A stretch of 64,000 nt of DNA from Cohnella sp. GbtcB17. Lineage in GTDB: Bacteria; Bacillota; Bacilli; Paenibacillales; Paenibacillaceae. Below the pieces are notes generated by a model. It did not search any database. It saw only the letters and a program-made list of their open reading frames with translations, and was not told where the DNA came from. Of this stretch, positions 1 to 8,857 are shown in pieces. A program made the translations under genes and the position numbers. Location: positions 178,639-242,638 of the forward strand of contig NZ_JAGXJW010000003.1 in assembly GCF_019091135.1 (NCBI RefSeq), written 5' to 3'. Position 1 is the stretch's first letter, and each line of letters opens with the position of its first letter.

Positions 1-1
1 C

Positions 2-1150
2 GACGCCGTCGACAGCCGCCATCAAGGCGCCATCTCGATGCCGGTCTACCAGAGCAGCCTGTTCGCGTTCGAGACGCATCAGAAGTTCGACGAAGCGATG
101 AAGGATGTGCTCGCCGCCTCCGTCTACTCGCGGGGCAACAACCCGACGGTCATGTACCTGGAGGATAAAATCGCACGGCTCGAAGGCGGGGATAGCGCAC
201 GCTGCTTCGCCTCCGGCATGGGCGCCATCTCCGCCGTGATCTTCGCCCTGGCCGGCTCCGGCGATCACATCGTCTGCGTCGACCAGGCCTATGGACCGAC
301 CCGCGAGCTGCTCGCCGATCTGTCGGCGCGCTTCGGCGTCGAAGTCTCCTTCATCGACGGCAAGGATACGGAAGGCTTCGCGAACGCGATCCGTCCCAAT
401 ACCAAGCTGTTCTACCTGGAGAGCCCGACCTCGGGTATGTTCGAAATGCAGGACATCCCGGCGCTTGCCTCCCTGGCCAAGGAACACGGCATTGTCACGG
501 CGATCGACAACTCCTGGGCGACGCCGTACTTCCAGAAGCCGCTCGCGATGGGCATCGATCTGGTCATGCACTCGCTGACGAAATACTTCTCCGGCCACAG
601 CGACAGCCTCGGCGGCGTCGTCGTCGGCAGCCGCGAGCTGATCGGCCTGATCGGCCACCGCAGCTACCTGAATCTCGGCGCCGCGATGGCGCCGCAGACT
701 GCGGCACTGATCACGCGCGGCCTGCGCACGCTTCCCCTTAGACTCGAGCGTCACAATGCCAGCGCGCTCAAGATCGCGGCGCATCTGGCGTCCAAGCCGG
801 ACGTCGCCCGCGTCAACCATCCGGGGCTGGAGGGCTACCCGCAAAAGGAGTTGGCCGACCGCCTGCTGAGCGGGTACGGGGGATTGTTCTCGTTCGTGAC
901 GCGCCACAGCGTCGAGAAAATGAAGCAATGGGCGACCGACCTCGACTACTTCCGCATCGGCGTCAGCTGGGGTGGCTACGAAAGTCTCGTCACCGTCGGC
1001 TCCGCCCCCGCCAAAGATGTCGAAGAAGGCGTCGCGCTGGCGAGCGTGCGCCTCTATATCGGCATCGAGGACCCGGACGAGCTGCTCGCGGATATCGAGC
1101 GGAGCTGGGCCAAGCTGCACGAGCCTGTATTGGAAAGCCACTCTTTGTAA
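2..1150 (+). CDS. Cys/Met metabolism PLP-dependent enzyme (MetC/cystathionine lyase-like), 5' truncated
   Basis: Member of the trans-sulfuration PLP enzyme family (cystathionine beta-lyase, cystathionine gamma-synthase, methionine gamma-lyase). The reading frame is open to the left edge with no stop and reads in family-like sequence (DAVDSRHQGAIS) before the first internal ATG at 38, so the true start lies outside the window. Visible features: SRGNNPT, the substrate/PLP loop; FASGMGAI near the cofactor; DNSWATP; and the PLP lysine in HSLTKYFSGHSD. The C-terminal domain is complete. Substrate cannot be fixed from sequence; beta-lyase (cystathionine to homocysteine) is the likeliest. It ends at a strong hairpin shared with the convergent AraC gene. 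Confidence 0.9.
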   Translation, partial: DAVDSRHQGAISMPVYQSSLFAFETHQKFDEAMKDVLAASVYSRGNNPTVMYLEDKIARLEGGDSARCFASGMGAISAVIFALAGSGDHIVCVDQAYGPTRELLADLSARFGVEVSFIDGKDTEGFANAIRPNTKLFYLESPTSGMFEMQDIPALASLAKEHGIVTAIDNSWATPYFQKPLAMGIDLVMHSLTKYFSGHSDSLGGVVVGSRELIGLIGHRSYLNLGAAMAPQTAALITRGLRTLPLRLERHNASALKIAAHLASKPDVARVNHPGLEGYPQKELADRLLSGYGGLFSFVTRHSVEKMKQWATDLDYFRIGVSWGGYESLVTVGSAPAKDVEEGVALASVRLYIGIEDPDELLADIERSWAKLHEPVLESHSL

Positions 1151-1166
1151 AGCACGCGTACAGCAA

Positions 1167-1208
1167 AAAACGGGATGAAGCAGAGTCGTTTCTGCTTCGT
1201 CCCGTTTT
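1167..1208. terminator. Bidirectional intrinsic terminator
   Basis: An 18-bp inverted repeat (arms 1167-1184 and 1191-1208, one G-T type mismatch) has A-runs on the left and T-runs on the right. It lies between the convergent PLP-enzyme and AraC genes and can serve both. Confidence 0.85.
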
Positions 1209-1238
1209 TGCGTTGTGCGCTTGCTCGCCCGCGACCGC

Positions 1239-2087
1239 TCATTGAACCTCGCTATATTGTCGCGACGATATCCGGTACGTCGTGGGCGACATCCCTATTT
1301 TAGCGGTAAAGTGCTTAATCAAATAGGTGTCATACTCATATCCCGTCGCTTGCGCAATCTCATTCAGACTCATATCCGTATGCGTAAGCATCTCGCTTGC
1401 CATCTTCACTCGATAAGACAGCAGGTACCCCATCGCCGTTTTTCCGCATCTTTCCTGAAACAACTTGTTCAGCGTCACCCGATTCAGATGCGCGCAGTTC
1501 GTCAAATCCTGGAGCGTTATTTTGCGCGCGTAATTGGTGTGAATATAATCCAGCACAGCCTCTACAGGCGAATGTTCATGCGTCCGACTCAGCTCCTCCA
1601 GCAGCCCCATAATTTGAATGAGGTACTTTTTGATCCGGCATGCCCATAGCGTGTCGCTTTGCGCCTGCACTTCGGTGCCCAGTATGAAGAACCATTCAAA
1701 CAATAAAGGATAAGCTTTTCCCGTTACGCGCGGAATGCCGTCATGTTTCCCGTTGCGCTGAAACAGGGAAAGACCGATCTGTATGCGGGAGGCTGCGGAA
1801 AAGGGAGAATCGGTGAGCTTGTTCGACTTTAAAAAATCGTCATGAAAGCAGAAGGACTGCGCACATAGGTCGCTTGCATCCGTCACCTGCAGCCGATCTT
1901 CCCCGGTCAGGCAGAAAATAGCAGGGGCGTCGACGGCGATGGGCCGCCCGTTCAGTCTCCCCTTTAAGCTGCCGGAAGTGATATATGTCAGCGTATACCG
2001 TTCCGGATACGGAAAAAACCGAAACGCCTCCACGGGAACAAATTCAATGTTTACGACCCGCTTCTTGTGCCGATCCAGCTGCGGCAT
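1239..2087 (-). CDS. AraC-family transcriptional regulator
   Basis: DNA-binding transcription factor. The last 100 residues form a double helix-turn-helix of AraC type (ITLQDLTNCAHLN... then SLNEIAQATGYEYDTYLIKHF...GMSPTTYR). The N-terminal 150 residues should form a cupin-like ligand-sensing domain, with no recognisable ligand. I take ATG at 2087 as the start, after GGGTGAT; a TTG five codons upstream is possible. It is divergent from the epoxide hydrolase gene, with about 105 bp between them containing a small palindrome, so it probably controls that gene. The ligand is unknown. Confidence 0.85.
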   Translation of the reverse strand: MPQLDRHKKRVVNIEFVPVEAFRFFPYPERYTLTYITSGSLKGRLNGRPIAVDAPAIFCLTGEDRLQVTDASDLCAQSFCFHDDFLKSNKLTDSPFSAASRIQIGLSLFQRNGKHDGIPRVTGKAYPLLFEWFFILGTEVQAQSDTLWACRIKKYLIQIMGLLEELSRTHEHSPVEAVLDYIHTNYARKITLQDLTNCAHLNRVTLNKLFQERCGKTAMGYLLSYRVKMASEMLTHTDMSLNEIAQATGYEYDTYLIKHFTAKIGMSPTTYRISSRQYSEVQ

Positions 2088-2143
2088 TCGATCACCCGTC
2101 AAATAGTATAGTTAACTGTTGCACATCTATCAGTGAAATTCAG

Positions 2144-2155
2144 AGGTGTTCACCT
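2144..2155. promoter_or_regulatory. Short palindrome AGGTG-TT-CACCT in divergent promoter region
   Basis: Perfect 5-2-5 palindrome between the divergent AraC and epoxide hydrolase genes, upstream of the AGGAGG site of the latter. It could be an operator; the evidence is position and symmetry only. Confidence 0.3.
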
Positions 2156-2192
2156 TAATATATCATTATAAATCGGATAGGAGGAAACGAAG

Positions 2193-3335
2193 ATGCCTGT
2201 TGAAAGATTCCATATTCAGATCGCCGACGACATCCTTAACGACCTGAAAGCCAGACTTCAACGTACGCGTTGGCCGGATGCCATACTGGGTTCCGGCTGG
2301 GAACGAGGGACAGACATGGGCGAGCTGCAGTCGCTGCTCTCTTATTGGAAGGATCATTATAAATGGCGGGCGCAAGAGGCTGAGTTGAACCGTTTTTCTC
2401 AGTATCGGTGCAACATTGACGGCGTAGACATTCATTTCGTCCATGAGCGCGGCAAAGGTCCTAACCCGATCCCCATTCTTCTTACGCATGGGTGGCCCGA
2501 CAGTTATCTTCGCTATCAAAAGTTGATTCCTTTGCTCGCGGATCCCGCGAAATATGGCGGTCGTCCGGAGGACGCTTTCGATGTGATCGTCCCTTCGATT
2601 CCGGGCTTTGGCTTCTCGGGTCGTCCCCTTCGTTCTGGCGTCAACAATTTAATCGTATCCGACATGTGGGCCAAACTCATGACAGCGGAATTGGGCTACA
2701 GCCGCTTTGTAGCAGCAGGCGGGGATCTCGGCTCCGGCGTTACCCGGTATTTGGCCTTTCGTCGCCCGGAGCTGCTGTACGGCATCCATCTGACGGATGT
2801 GGGCATTTTAAGGAGTTTGCTCTCCTCCAGCGAACCAGGAACCGATGAAGAGGAGCAATATAAAAAAGAAGTCTCGAAGTGGATCGCGCAAGAAGGAGGC
2901 TACATGTCGATTCAATCGACGAAGCCTCAAACGCTTGCTTATGGGCTTACCGATTCTCCGGCGGGTTTGGCCGGTTGGCTTCTGGAAAAATTCCATGCTT
3001 GGAGCGACTGTAAAGGCGATCTGTTCCAAAAGTATAGCAAGGACGAACTGGTAACTGCGATCATGCTGTATTGGGTAACGAATACGATCGGGTCCGCCAA
3101 TCAAATTTATTATGAGAATACCCATACGCTGCCGCCGATCGGTCGAATCGAAGTTCCTACCGGCATCGCCATTTTTCCGGCCGATGTCGCGCTGCCGCCC
3201 AAATCATGGGTTATGCGCAATCTGAATGTCGTTCGCTGGAGTGAGATGTCTGCGGGCGGTCACTTCACGGCAATGGAAGAGCCCGAGCAGATGGCAGACG
3301 ACATTCGTGAATTTTGCAGGCCCTTCAGAGAATAG
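2193..3335 (+). CDS. Epoxide hydrolase-like alpha/beta hydrolase (EHN domain)
   Basis: Alpha/beta-hydrolase of the microsomal epoxide hydrolase-like group, predicted to open epoxides to diols through an Asp nucleophile. The N-terminal EHN region (about residues 3-105) has the typical RLQRTRWPD segment. The oxyanion-type motif is HGWPDS (99-104), where HGWPGS is usual. The nucleophile is D178 in GGDLG, where GGDWG is commoner. The catalytic His is about 357 in GGHFTAMEEPE. Length (380) suits the family. Start ATG is well placed after AGGAGG. It is divergent from the AraC gene, the likely regulator. The physiological substrate is unknown; detoxification is an inference. Confidence 0.9.
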   Translation: MPVERFHIQIADDILNDLKARLQRTRWPDAILGSGWERGTDMGELQSLLSYWKDHYKWRAQEAELNRFSQYRCNIDGVDIHFVHERGKGPNPIPILLTHGWPDSYLRYQKLIPLLADPAKYGGRPEDAFDVIVPSIPGFGFSGRPLRSGVNNLIVSDMWAKLMTAELGYSRFVAAGGDLGSGVTRYLAFRRPELLYGIHLTDVGILRSLLSSSEPGTDEEEQYKKEVSKWIAQEGGYMSIQSTKPQTLAYGLTDSPAGLAGWLLEKFHAWSDCKGDLFQKYSKDELVTAIMLYWVTNTIGSANQIYYENTHTLPPIGRIEVPTGIAIFPADVALPPKSWVMRNLNVVRWSEMSAGGHFTAMEEPEQMADDIREFCRPFRE

Positions 3336-3397
3336 CAGCAGCATTGTCACAATGCTATCCTGAGCAAGTTAACTCCTTCGCCTCGCGCGCGACACCG

Positions 3398-3424
3398 GAA
3401 CCGCACAAAAAATGTGCGGTTTTC
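3398..3424 (+). terminator. Intrinsic terminator of epoxide hydrolase gene
   Basis: Inverted repeat AACCGCAC / GTGCGGTT with an A-rich loop followed by TTTCG, about 60 bp after the stop codon. Confidence 0.7.
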
Positions 3425-3627
3425 GTATGTTGTCCTCCGCGCTGCGACATCCTCGCTCCCTCGCCACGTCCGTGACGCGACGTCCTCGCTCCCATCGCCT
3501 CTCCCGGCCGCGCCTGCACTTCAGCCGCGGCCTACTTCGCCCTATTGATAATGAAAATCTTTTATAGGATCCATAAAATGTTCATTTGCGCGCAGGAACG
3601 AATCGTGATAAGTTTTAATTAATTATT
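3425..3627. other. Intergenic stretch without gene
   Basis: The gap between the epoxide hydrolase and the CDF gene is about 330 bp. Apart from the terminator and the metal-box candidate it holds an imperfect direct repeat (3444-3460 and 3477-3493, 16 of 17 bases identical, GCGAC[A/G]TCCTCGCTCCC). I see no convincing reading frame or RNA gene. Confidence 0.5.
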
Positions 3628-3642
3628 AGATAATAATTATTC
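3628..3642. promoter_or_regulatory. Fur/PerR-family-like operator upstream of metal exporter
   Basis: The sequence AGATAATAATTATTC matches the 7-1-7 Fur-family consensus TGATAATNATTATCA at 11 of 14 defined positions. It lies about 25 bp before the start of a cation diffusion facilitator gene. Which Fur-family protein would bind (Fur, PerR, Zur) cannot be decided here. Confidence 0.45.
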
Positions 3643-3668
3643 TAATGTAGAACGAAAGGAAGATGGGC

Positions 3669-4604
3669 ATGAACCAATACGATTTCCATCACCTTGACCA
3701 CGTCAAAGAGCAAAACACCTCCAAAAAGACGCTTTGGATTACGCTGACTTTGACTTTGTTTTTCACCATCGTAGAAATTGTGGGCGGGCTTGTGTCCAAC
3801 TCCCTTGCCCTGCTCTCCGATTCGGCGCATATGATCTCGGACGTGCTGGCTCTGGGCCTCAGCATGGTCGCCATTTACATGGCCACCCGTAAGCCCAACC
3901 GGAAGTACACGTTCGGCTTCCTCCGGTTTGAGATTATCGCGTCGTTTCTGAACGGGCTGGCGCTCGCCATCATTGCCGCCGGCATTTTCGTGGAAGGGAT
4001 CAAGCGCATCGTTCATCCTCAAACCGTCGATATGCCCATTATGTTAACGATCGCATCCATCGGCCTGGTCGTGAACGTCGTTCTGACGATCGTACTCAGC
4101 CGCAGCATGAAGGAAGAAGACAATCTGAACGTAAAAAGCGCGCTATGGCACTTTATCGGCGATCTGCTTAGCTCCGTCGGTATTATCGTTTCCGCGATCG
4201 TCATCCACTTTACCGGCTTCTTCCTGTTGGACCCGCTGATCAGCATGGTCGTGGGCGCGATTATTTTCACGGGAGGGTCCAGGATCATTCGCGAATCGTA
4301 TCTCGTACTGATGGAATCGGTCCCCGACAAGTTCGATCTGGACGCCATTCGCCAAGATCTTAACGACCTGGACATCGTCGTGGACGTACACGAGCTTCAT
4401 CTGTGGGCGGTGACGACGGAGCACTACTCGCTGACCGCGCATGTTTTCGTGAAGCAAGGGATCGAGCCCTTCTGCGCCATTTTGGCGATCAATGAGATTT
4501 TGAAAAATAAGTACGGAATCGAGCATTCGACGATCCAGATCGAACACCCGATCCTGCACGATCACGGAGAATACGGCAAAGCGTTTATGCTGAGGCAGGC
4601 CTAA
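3669..4604 (+). CDS. Cation diffusion facilitator (CzcD-type metal/H+ antiporter)
   Basis: Inner-membrane exporter of divalent metal, most likely zinc or cobalt, using the proton gradient. Six hydrophobic segments are visible. TM2 carries SDSAHMISD and TM5 carries WHFIGD, the paired HxxxD sites of zinc-type CDF proteins. The cytoplasmic C-terminal domain has VHELHLWAV, typical of the dimerising metal-sensing domain. A His-rich start (FHHLDH) may bind metal. ATG at 3669 is preferred over 3663 because AAAGGA then has 8-nt spacing rather than 2. A Fur-family-like box precedes it, suggesting metal control. It is convergent with the esterase gene. Confidence 0.92.
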   Translation: MNQYDFHHLDHVKEQNTSKKTLWITLTLTLFFTIVEIVGGLVSNSLALLSDSAHMISDVLALGLSMVAIYMATRKPNRKYTFGFLRFEIIASFLNGLALAIIAAGIFVEGIKRIVHPQTVDMPIMLTIASIGLVVNVVLTIVLSRSMKEEDNLNVKSALWHFIGDLLSSVGIIVSAIVIHFTGFFLLDPLISMVVGAIIFTGGSRIIRESYLVLMESVPDKFDLDAIRQDLNDLDIVVDVHELHLWAVTTEHYSLTAHVFVKQGIEPFCAILAINEILKNKYGIEHSTIQIEHPILHDHGEYGKAFMLRQA

Positions 4605-4611
4605 GCCTGCC
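4594..4611. terminator. Hairpin over the CDF stop codon
   Basis: Perfect GGCAGGC / GCCTGCC repeat with CTAA loop, overlapping the TAA stop. No U-run follows, so it is a weak terminator or a 3'-end stabiliser. Confidence 0.35.
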
Positions 4612-4687
4612 CGGTCACGCGAAATGGCCCGCCTGTCGGCGAGCCACGATTTACGATCTTGCGGAATGAGCCGACTTCGACTCCTCC

Positions 4688-5764
4688 TTATTCGCCGAGC
4701 CACCGATCCGCGAAAGCGTACGTTTTTTCGCCGTCCCACACATGCCCGCCTTTAAATACATGGTGAACGAATCGTTCCTCCGCCTCCATCAGTCTATAGG
4801 CCCCCGCAGCGATCTCGACCTGTTCGGTCACGTTATCCAATCCCCGTTCGCCGTTGAGCGGATCTTGATCTCCGGTCTCGATCAACAATGCGCGCGGGGC
4901 GATCAAGGCCGCAATATCGCCCATATCGACGTTTTCCCACAAGTGGGGCACGTAATTGCACGAGCAGTTGTATAGATTCAACAAAGCGTCCTTGTAGCCG
5001 TAAAAATAGCCGCTGACGACCGCGCAGCTCACCCGCTCGTCGAGAGCCGTCAGCCAGAGCGTTTGCAGTCCGCCACCCGACAAACCGCAACACCCGATTC
5101 GGTCCTGCGCGCAATCTTCGCGGGTCTCGATGTAGTCGATGAGACGCATCAAATCCCATGTCCACATCCCCGTAAGAGACAGTCCAAGACCGATCGCCAT
5201 GACGTTCAAATGATTGCAGGTGCTGGAAATGAACACATCCTCCTCATCGCCTTGTCCCGACGATTCCCGGCGCTCCCCGAACCCCCGGGCGTCGGGGCAA
5301 AAAACGATATAACCCCTGCGTACAAATTGAACGCCGTAATCGTAACGATCGTTTTCGATCTTTTCTTTAAGAGCCGGTATATCCGTTCGGCCTGCCGGAG
5401 AAAATTTCCCGGCACTGCCGTGACCGTGCGCTGCGATCATGCAGCGTCTTTTCTCGTCCGGCTGCAGATCGTCCGGTATCAGCGTATAAAAAGGCATCCA
5501 CACGCCCGGTTCCGTCTGGATGAGCCATTTCTCGCGACGATACCCGTCCAGCTGTACGGTTTCCAGCCGTTCAGGCTGCAAGTCGCACGTTTCCATCCTC
5601 GTCAGGCCGGTGATATCGCCAAGCTTGGATCGAACGCTCGTCTTCCAAGCTTCGTGCGCCTTCAGATCCGCGGCATTGTATCGCAGCTTGCGGGCAACCC
5701 GATCGAACCTGTCCGCCAAACTGGCCATGGCCGTATAGTACTTATCGATATGCGCTGTCTTCAT
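4688..5764 (-). CDS. Alpha/beta hydrolase, acetyl-xylan-esterase-like
   Basis: Predicted cytoplasmic serine esterase, last gene of the sugar locus. The nucleophile elbow GLSGGG, acid region ETGDQDPLNG and catalytic His in KGGHVWDG form a recognisable Ser-Asp-His triad. No signal peptide is present. Start ATG at 5764 is preferred over GTG at 5773 because GAGGTGG then has proper spacing. It follows the secreted glycosidase-like gene by about 45 bp, so probably the same transcript, and may remove acetyl groups from imported oligosaccharides. That substrate is inferred from context only. Confidence 0.8.
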   Translation of the reverse strand: MKTAHIDKYYTAMASLADRFDRVARKLRYNAADLKAHEAWKTSVRSKLGDITGLTRMETCDLQPERLETVQLDGYRREKWLIQTEPGVWMPFYTLIPDDLQPDEKRRCMIAAHGHGSAGKFSPAGRTDIPALKEKIENDRYDYGVQFVRRGYIVFCPDARGFGERRESSGQGDEEDVFISSTCNHLNVMAIGLGLSLTGMWTWDLMRLIDYIETREDCAQDRIGCCGLSGGGLQTLWLTALDERVSCAVVSGYFYGYKDALLNLYNCSCNYVPHLWENVDMGDIAALIAPRALLIETGDQDPLNGERGLDNVTEQVEIAAGAYRLMEAEERFVHHVFKGGHVWDGEKTYAFADRWLGE

Positions 5765-5807
5765 GGTTTCCACCTCGAATGCTTGTGCTCGCTTCTTTTT
5801 TGAAGTC

Positions 5808-7922
5808 TTAATCTGTAGTTAAAGGCAAAGCGTAAAGCCTGCCCTCGCCGGGAGCGAGCGACGAAGTCAACATTCCCGTCGTTGCATTATAATCCGTACT
5901 CGTCTCCAAACCGGTCGATTTGGATACTTCGGCAACGTTGGCCGGTTTCGGCGATATCGCAAACGAGACGGTTCTCGCGTTCGCGTAATCCCGGTTGACG
6001 ACCATCACATATTTCCTTCCGCTCGCGTTTTTAAAATAGCCGATAATCAACGGCTGCGTCGTATCGACGGGCCTCCAGAAAAAGTTCGCCGGCAGCGCCG
6101 ATCCCGACGGCGGCAACGTTCCGGTATGATATACGGCCTGGGAGACGAGCGTCTTGAGCGTGGGGCCGAGTTTAAGCAAGCCCCCGTTTATCGTTTGCGC
6201 AGATGCGTATAAGGGGCCTTTGGAACCGTCGGGGAGAATGATTCCGTCATGGAACGACTCTCCCTGCCCGCTCGGCGTTTCGTACGTAAAATAATTGATT
6301 CCTTTTGCACCGTAAGCAAGGCTGGTATAGATCTGATACCTAAGCTCGTTCTCGGTCGGCAGACGCAGTGCCCCCGTTATCCCGACCGACTGGATATAGG
6401 TCCAGAAATCGATCGAAGCTGCCAGCGTTTGCCGCCGGATGATTTCCAGATTCGTATAGTATTCGTTGCTAAAACCGCTGCCTGCATCAAATGGATAATG
6501 ATCGTAGATGAGAAAGTCGGGTTTCTTGCTCGCCCATCGGTATACGTAGTCTTCATAAGAGAAAGGGTTCAGGCTCTGATTCAGGGCGAACCAATAATCC
6601 CCGTTGATCGGGACGCCGGACGCGTAAGCGGTTACGTCCTTTTCCAATTTCACGCCGCCTGTGGTGCGAATGACCCAGCCAACGGAGTTGTCTCCTCCCC
6701 CGCCATGCGTCAACTCCCAGTAATATACCGTATTTGGACTGACCGCCGCATTAACCGTAAATATAGGAAAATTCGTTGACGAGCCCGATAAGGTACTCTG
6801 GCCCAAAAGCGTCGTTTTAGCTGGCGAATTCCATAGTTTAAGCGTCAACGGTTCATTGCTTCCCCACTGGCTCTTGTCGATATAAAGTTGAATCGTCGAA
6901 ATATGAGTCGTACCTGAATTCGTCTTGAACGATTGACCCAAGGCGCTGCTTGTGGTGACGTAATCGCCGGCCTGGGCGCCGAAGCCGAGATTTGAAGCAT
7001 AGGTCGGCAGCAAATTAACGTAAGTCAAATGATTCGGATCGGCCTGCCTGAACTTTTCCATCGTCCCTTGCAGTCCGACCATCGCCGCCGCGGAAGGTTC
7101 GTCCATGAGGCTGTAACCCAGCACACCCGGGTTCGCGGCGTAATGTGCCGCAATATCGTTTATTAACGTCGTCGAAGGCTGCGTGCCGCCGCTGTACATT
7201 TTCTGTCCATAGTTCAGCCTGAACCAGAAGTCGTAATTGGCCAGCGCCGTACCGTTCTGATACGCCGTTCCTCCGGCATATACGTTCGAGGTTTGGCCGA
7301 CGACCCAGCCAATATTTGAAGCGTTATCGCTCGTCAGCTCGAAATAATAAGTCGTGCCGGGCGTGAGCCACTGATACAGCTTAAAAACGGGGTAATCGTC
7401 CGCTACCGGTCCCGTGATGGAGGATGAGCCGAGCAAATTGGTTTTGCTGGGCGAAGTATAGAGGCTCAATGTAAGTTTTCTCCCCGCCGTCCATTGTGTC
7501 CTGTCGATATAAAGCTGAATCGTATCGATCGCAATGTCCGGATCGGCGGGCGTCGTAAACGTCTGTCCCAGTGAATTGCCGCTGGAGACGTATTTGCCGT
7601 CGTTGCCGGCTGTTTGGCCGAACGTGAATTTATACGAGCCGAGCCTGTCGTCCTGGACGACGCACTTCAAGCCTTTTGCCGCGCATTGCGCAAGCGACGC
7701 ATCGTTCTCCGCATAGGTGTCCACGCCGTTGGACAGCAGCACGAAGGTCGCGTTCATATCTTTAATCTCCTGGTACTTGGCGCTCGTCGTTTCCGTAGGG
7801 CCAGGCGACCAAAAAATTCCGATCGGAAACGGATCCACGGCGGGGACCGCGGCTTGTGCGGATGCCCCCCCTGCAATGCTGGCTAGCGCAACCGATAATA
7901 AGGCCATTTTCTTGATGTTCAC
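5808..7922 (-). CDS. Secreted glycosidase-like protein with two inserted homologous beta-domains
   Basis: Exported protein of 704 residues with a clear signal peptide (KKMALLSVALASIAGGASAQA). The core resembles a TIM-barrel glycosidase of the beta-galactosidase-like type: start PIGIFWSPGP, a candidate acid/base Glu in YSLMDEPSAA (about 275), and a late-barrel YFTYETPSGQGES. Two homologous modules interrupt it, about residues 117-239 and 327-449. They share LGQ[TS]F.T, TIQLYID[RK][TS]QW, TP.KT.LLG and YWF.LN, so they arose by duplication; they look like jelly-roll carbohydrate-binding domains. Start is GTG, placed 8 nt after GGGAG. The family is not assigned. It probably digests the polysaccharide whose products the ABC importer takes up. 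Confidence 0.8.
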   Translation of the reverse strand: MNIKKMALLSVALASIAGGASAQAAVPAVDPFPIGIFWSPGPTETTSAKYQEIKDMNATFVLLSNGVDTYAENDASLAQCAAKGLKCVVQDDRLGSYKFTFGQTAGNDGKYVSSGNSLGQTFTTPADPDIAIDTIQLYIDRTQWTAGRKLTLSLYTSPSKTNLLGSSSITGPVADDYPVFKLYQWLTPGTTYYFELTSDNASNIGWVVGQTSNVYAGGTAYQNGTALANYDFWFRLNYGQKMYSGGTQPSTTLINDIAAHYAANPGVLGYSLMDEPSAAAMVGLQGTMEKFRQADPNHLTYVNLLPTYASNLGFGAQAGDYVTTSSALGQSFKTNSGTTHISTIQLYIDKSQWGSNEPLTLKLWNSPAKTTLLGQSTLSGSSTNFPIFTVNAAVSPNTVYYWELTHGGGGDNSVGWVIRTTGGVKLEKDVTAYASGVPINGDYWFALNQSLNPFSYEDYVYRWASKKPDFLIYDHYPFDAGSGFSNEYYTNLEIIRRQTLAASIDFWTYIQSVGITGALRLPTENELRYQIYTSLAYGAKGINYFTYETPSGQGESFHDGIILPDGSKGPLYASAQTINGGLLKLGPTLKTLVSQAVYHTGTLPPSGSALPANFFWRPVDTTQPLIIGYFKNASGRKYVMVVNRDYANARTVSFAISPKPANVAEVSKSTGLETSTDYNATTGMLTSSLAPGEGRLYALPLTTD

Positions 7923-8011
7923 GATCGCATCTCCCTTCGATTGTCAAAGCGGAAAAGCCCTTAAGCATGCCGGTTTGCTTCCATTTCATGTCGATCGGAA
8001 CAAGAAAGCAG

Positions 8012-8845
8012 TTACATCTTCAGGGCGCCCTGCGTCATCCCCTGAATGTAGTACTTCATGCCGAAGGAGAAAATGAACAGCAGGGGAACGGATGAGATCG
8101 CATATGCCGCAAACCGCGTTCCGAGATCGGTAACCCCGAACTGCTTGGTGAAGAGCGTGAGGCCGACGGAGATGACCTGGAGATTGCTGTCGCGAATCGT
8201 GAGCAGCGGCCAGATGTAATCGTTATATACGCCTACGGATTGCATAATAAAAAGCGTGGCGAGAATGGGCAGCGAGAGCGGCACGACGATCTGAAGGAAG
8301 ACCCGCCTCTCCGTCGCTCCGTCTATTCGAGCCGCTTCGAACAGCTCGCCCGGCAAGCCCGCCATATACGTTCGGCAGAGGAAGGTTCCGAAGATCTGCC
8401 CGCCCGCCGCGCTGGAGACAATGATTGCCCAGGGCGTATTTGTGAGACCCATGTTTTCGTACAGCACGTAAGAAGGAATGAGGGTCAGAATGCCCGGTAT
8501 CATCATGATTGCGAGCATCATCAGAAAAAGCATTTCCTTGCCGGGAAACGTCTTTTTGGCGAACAGATAACCCGACACCGAAGACAGCAGCATAACGCAG
8601 ACGCTGCCGGCGACCGCATAGCCGACCGTGTTCACGATGTAGCGCCAGACGACGCGGAATGCTTCGGCATAGTTGCCCCATCTCGCGGGGGACGGCATCC
8701 CCCAGAAGTTGCCGAGAATCTGAGCGTTGCTCTTCAGGGAGCTGATCATCATAAAGAGGATCGGCACAAGCGTAAGGAAAACCAGCAAAGCAAGTATCGC
8801 GATGATGCCTATCTGTCGAAAGTTGAGGTGCTGGCGAATATTCAT
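8012..8845 (-). CDS. Sugar ABC transporter permease (MalG type)
   Basis: Integral membrane permease of a CUT1-family carbohydrate importer. Six hydrophobic segments are visible, and the cytoplasmic EAA loop EAARIDGAT, where the shared ATPase docks, is intact. Length 277 is standard. ATG has GGGAGG seven nt upstream. It follows the beta-propeller/permease fusion by 12 bp and is the second half of the heterodimer. No ATPase gene lies nearby, as is common in this group where one MsmX-type ATPase serves many importers. Confidence 0.93.
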   Translation of the reverse strand: MNIRQHLNFRQIGIIAILALLVFLTLVPILFMMISSLKSNAQILGNFWGMPSPARWGNYAEAFRVVWRYIVNTVGYAVAGSVCVMLLSSVSGYLFAKKTFPGKEMLFLMMLAIMMIPGILTLIPSYVLYENMGLTNTPWAIIVSSAAGGQIFGTFLCRTYMAGLPGELFEAARIDGATERRVFLQIVVPLSLPILATLFIMQSVGVYNDYIWPLLTIRDSNLQVISVGLTLFTKQFGVTDLGTRFAAYAISSVPLLFIFSFGMKYYIQGMTQGALKM

Positions 8846-8857
8846 CGTCGTGCCTCC

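Noticed and set aside
3444..3493. Imperfect 17-bp direct repeat as a functional element
   Set aside because: Only two copies in a G+C-rich spacer, no symmetry and no position relative to a promoter that would support a role.
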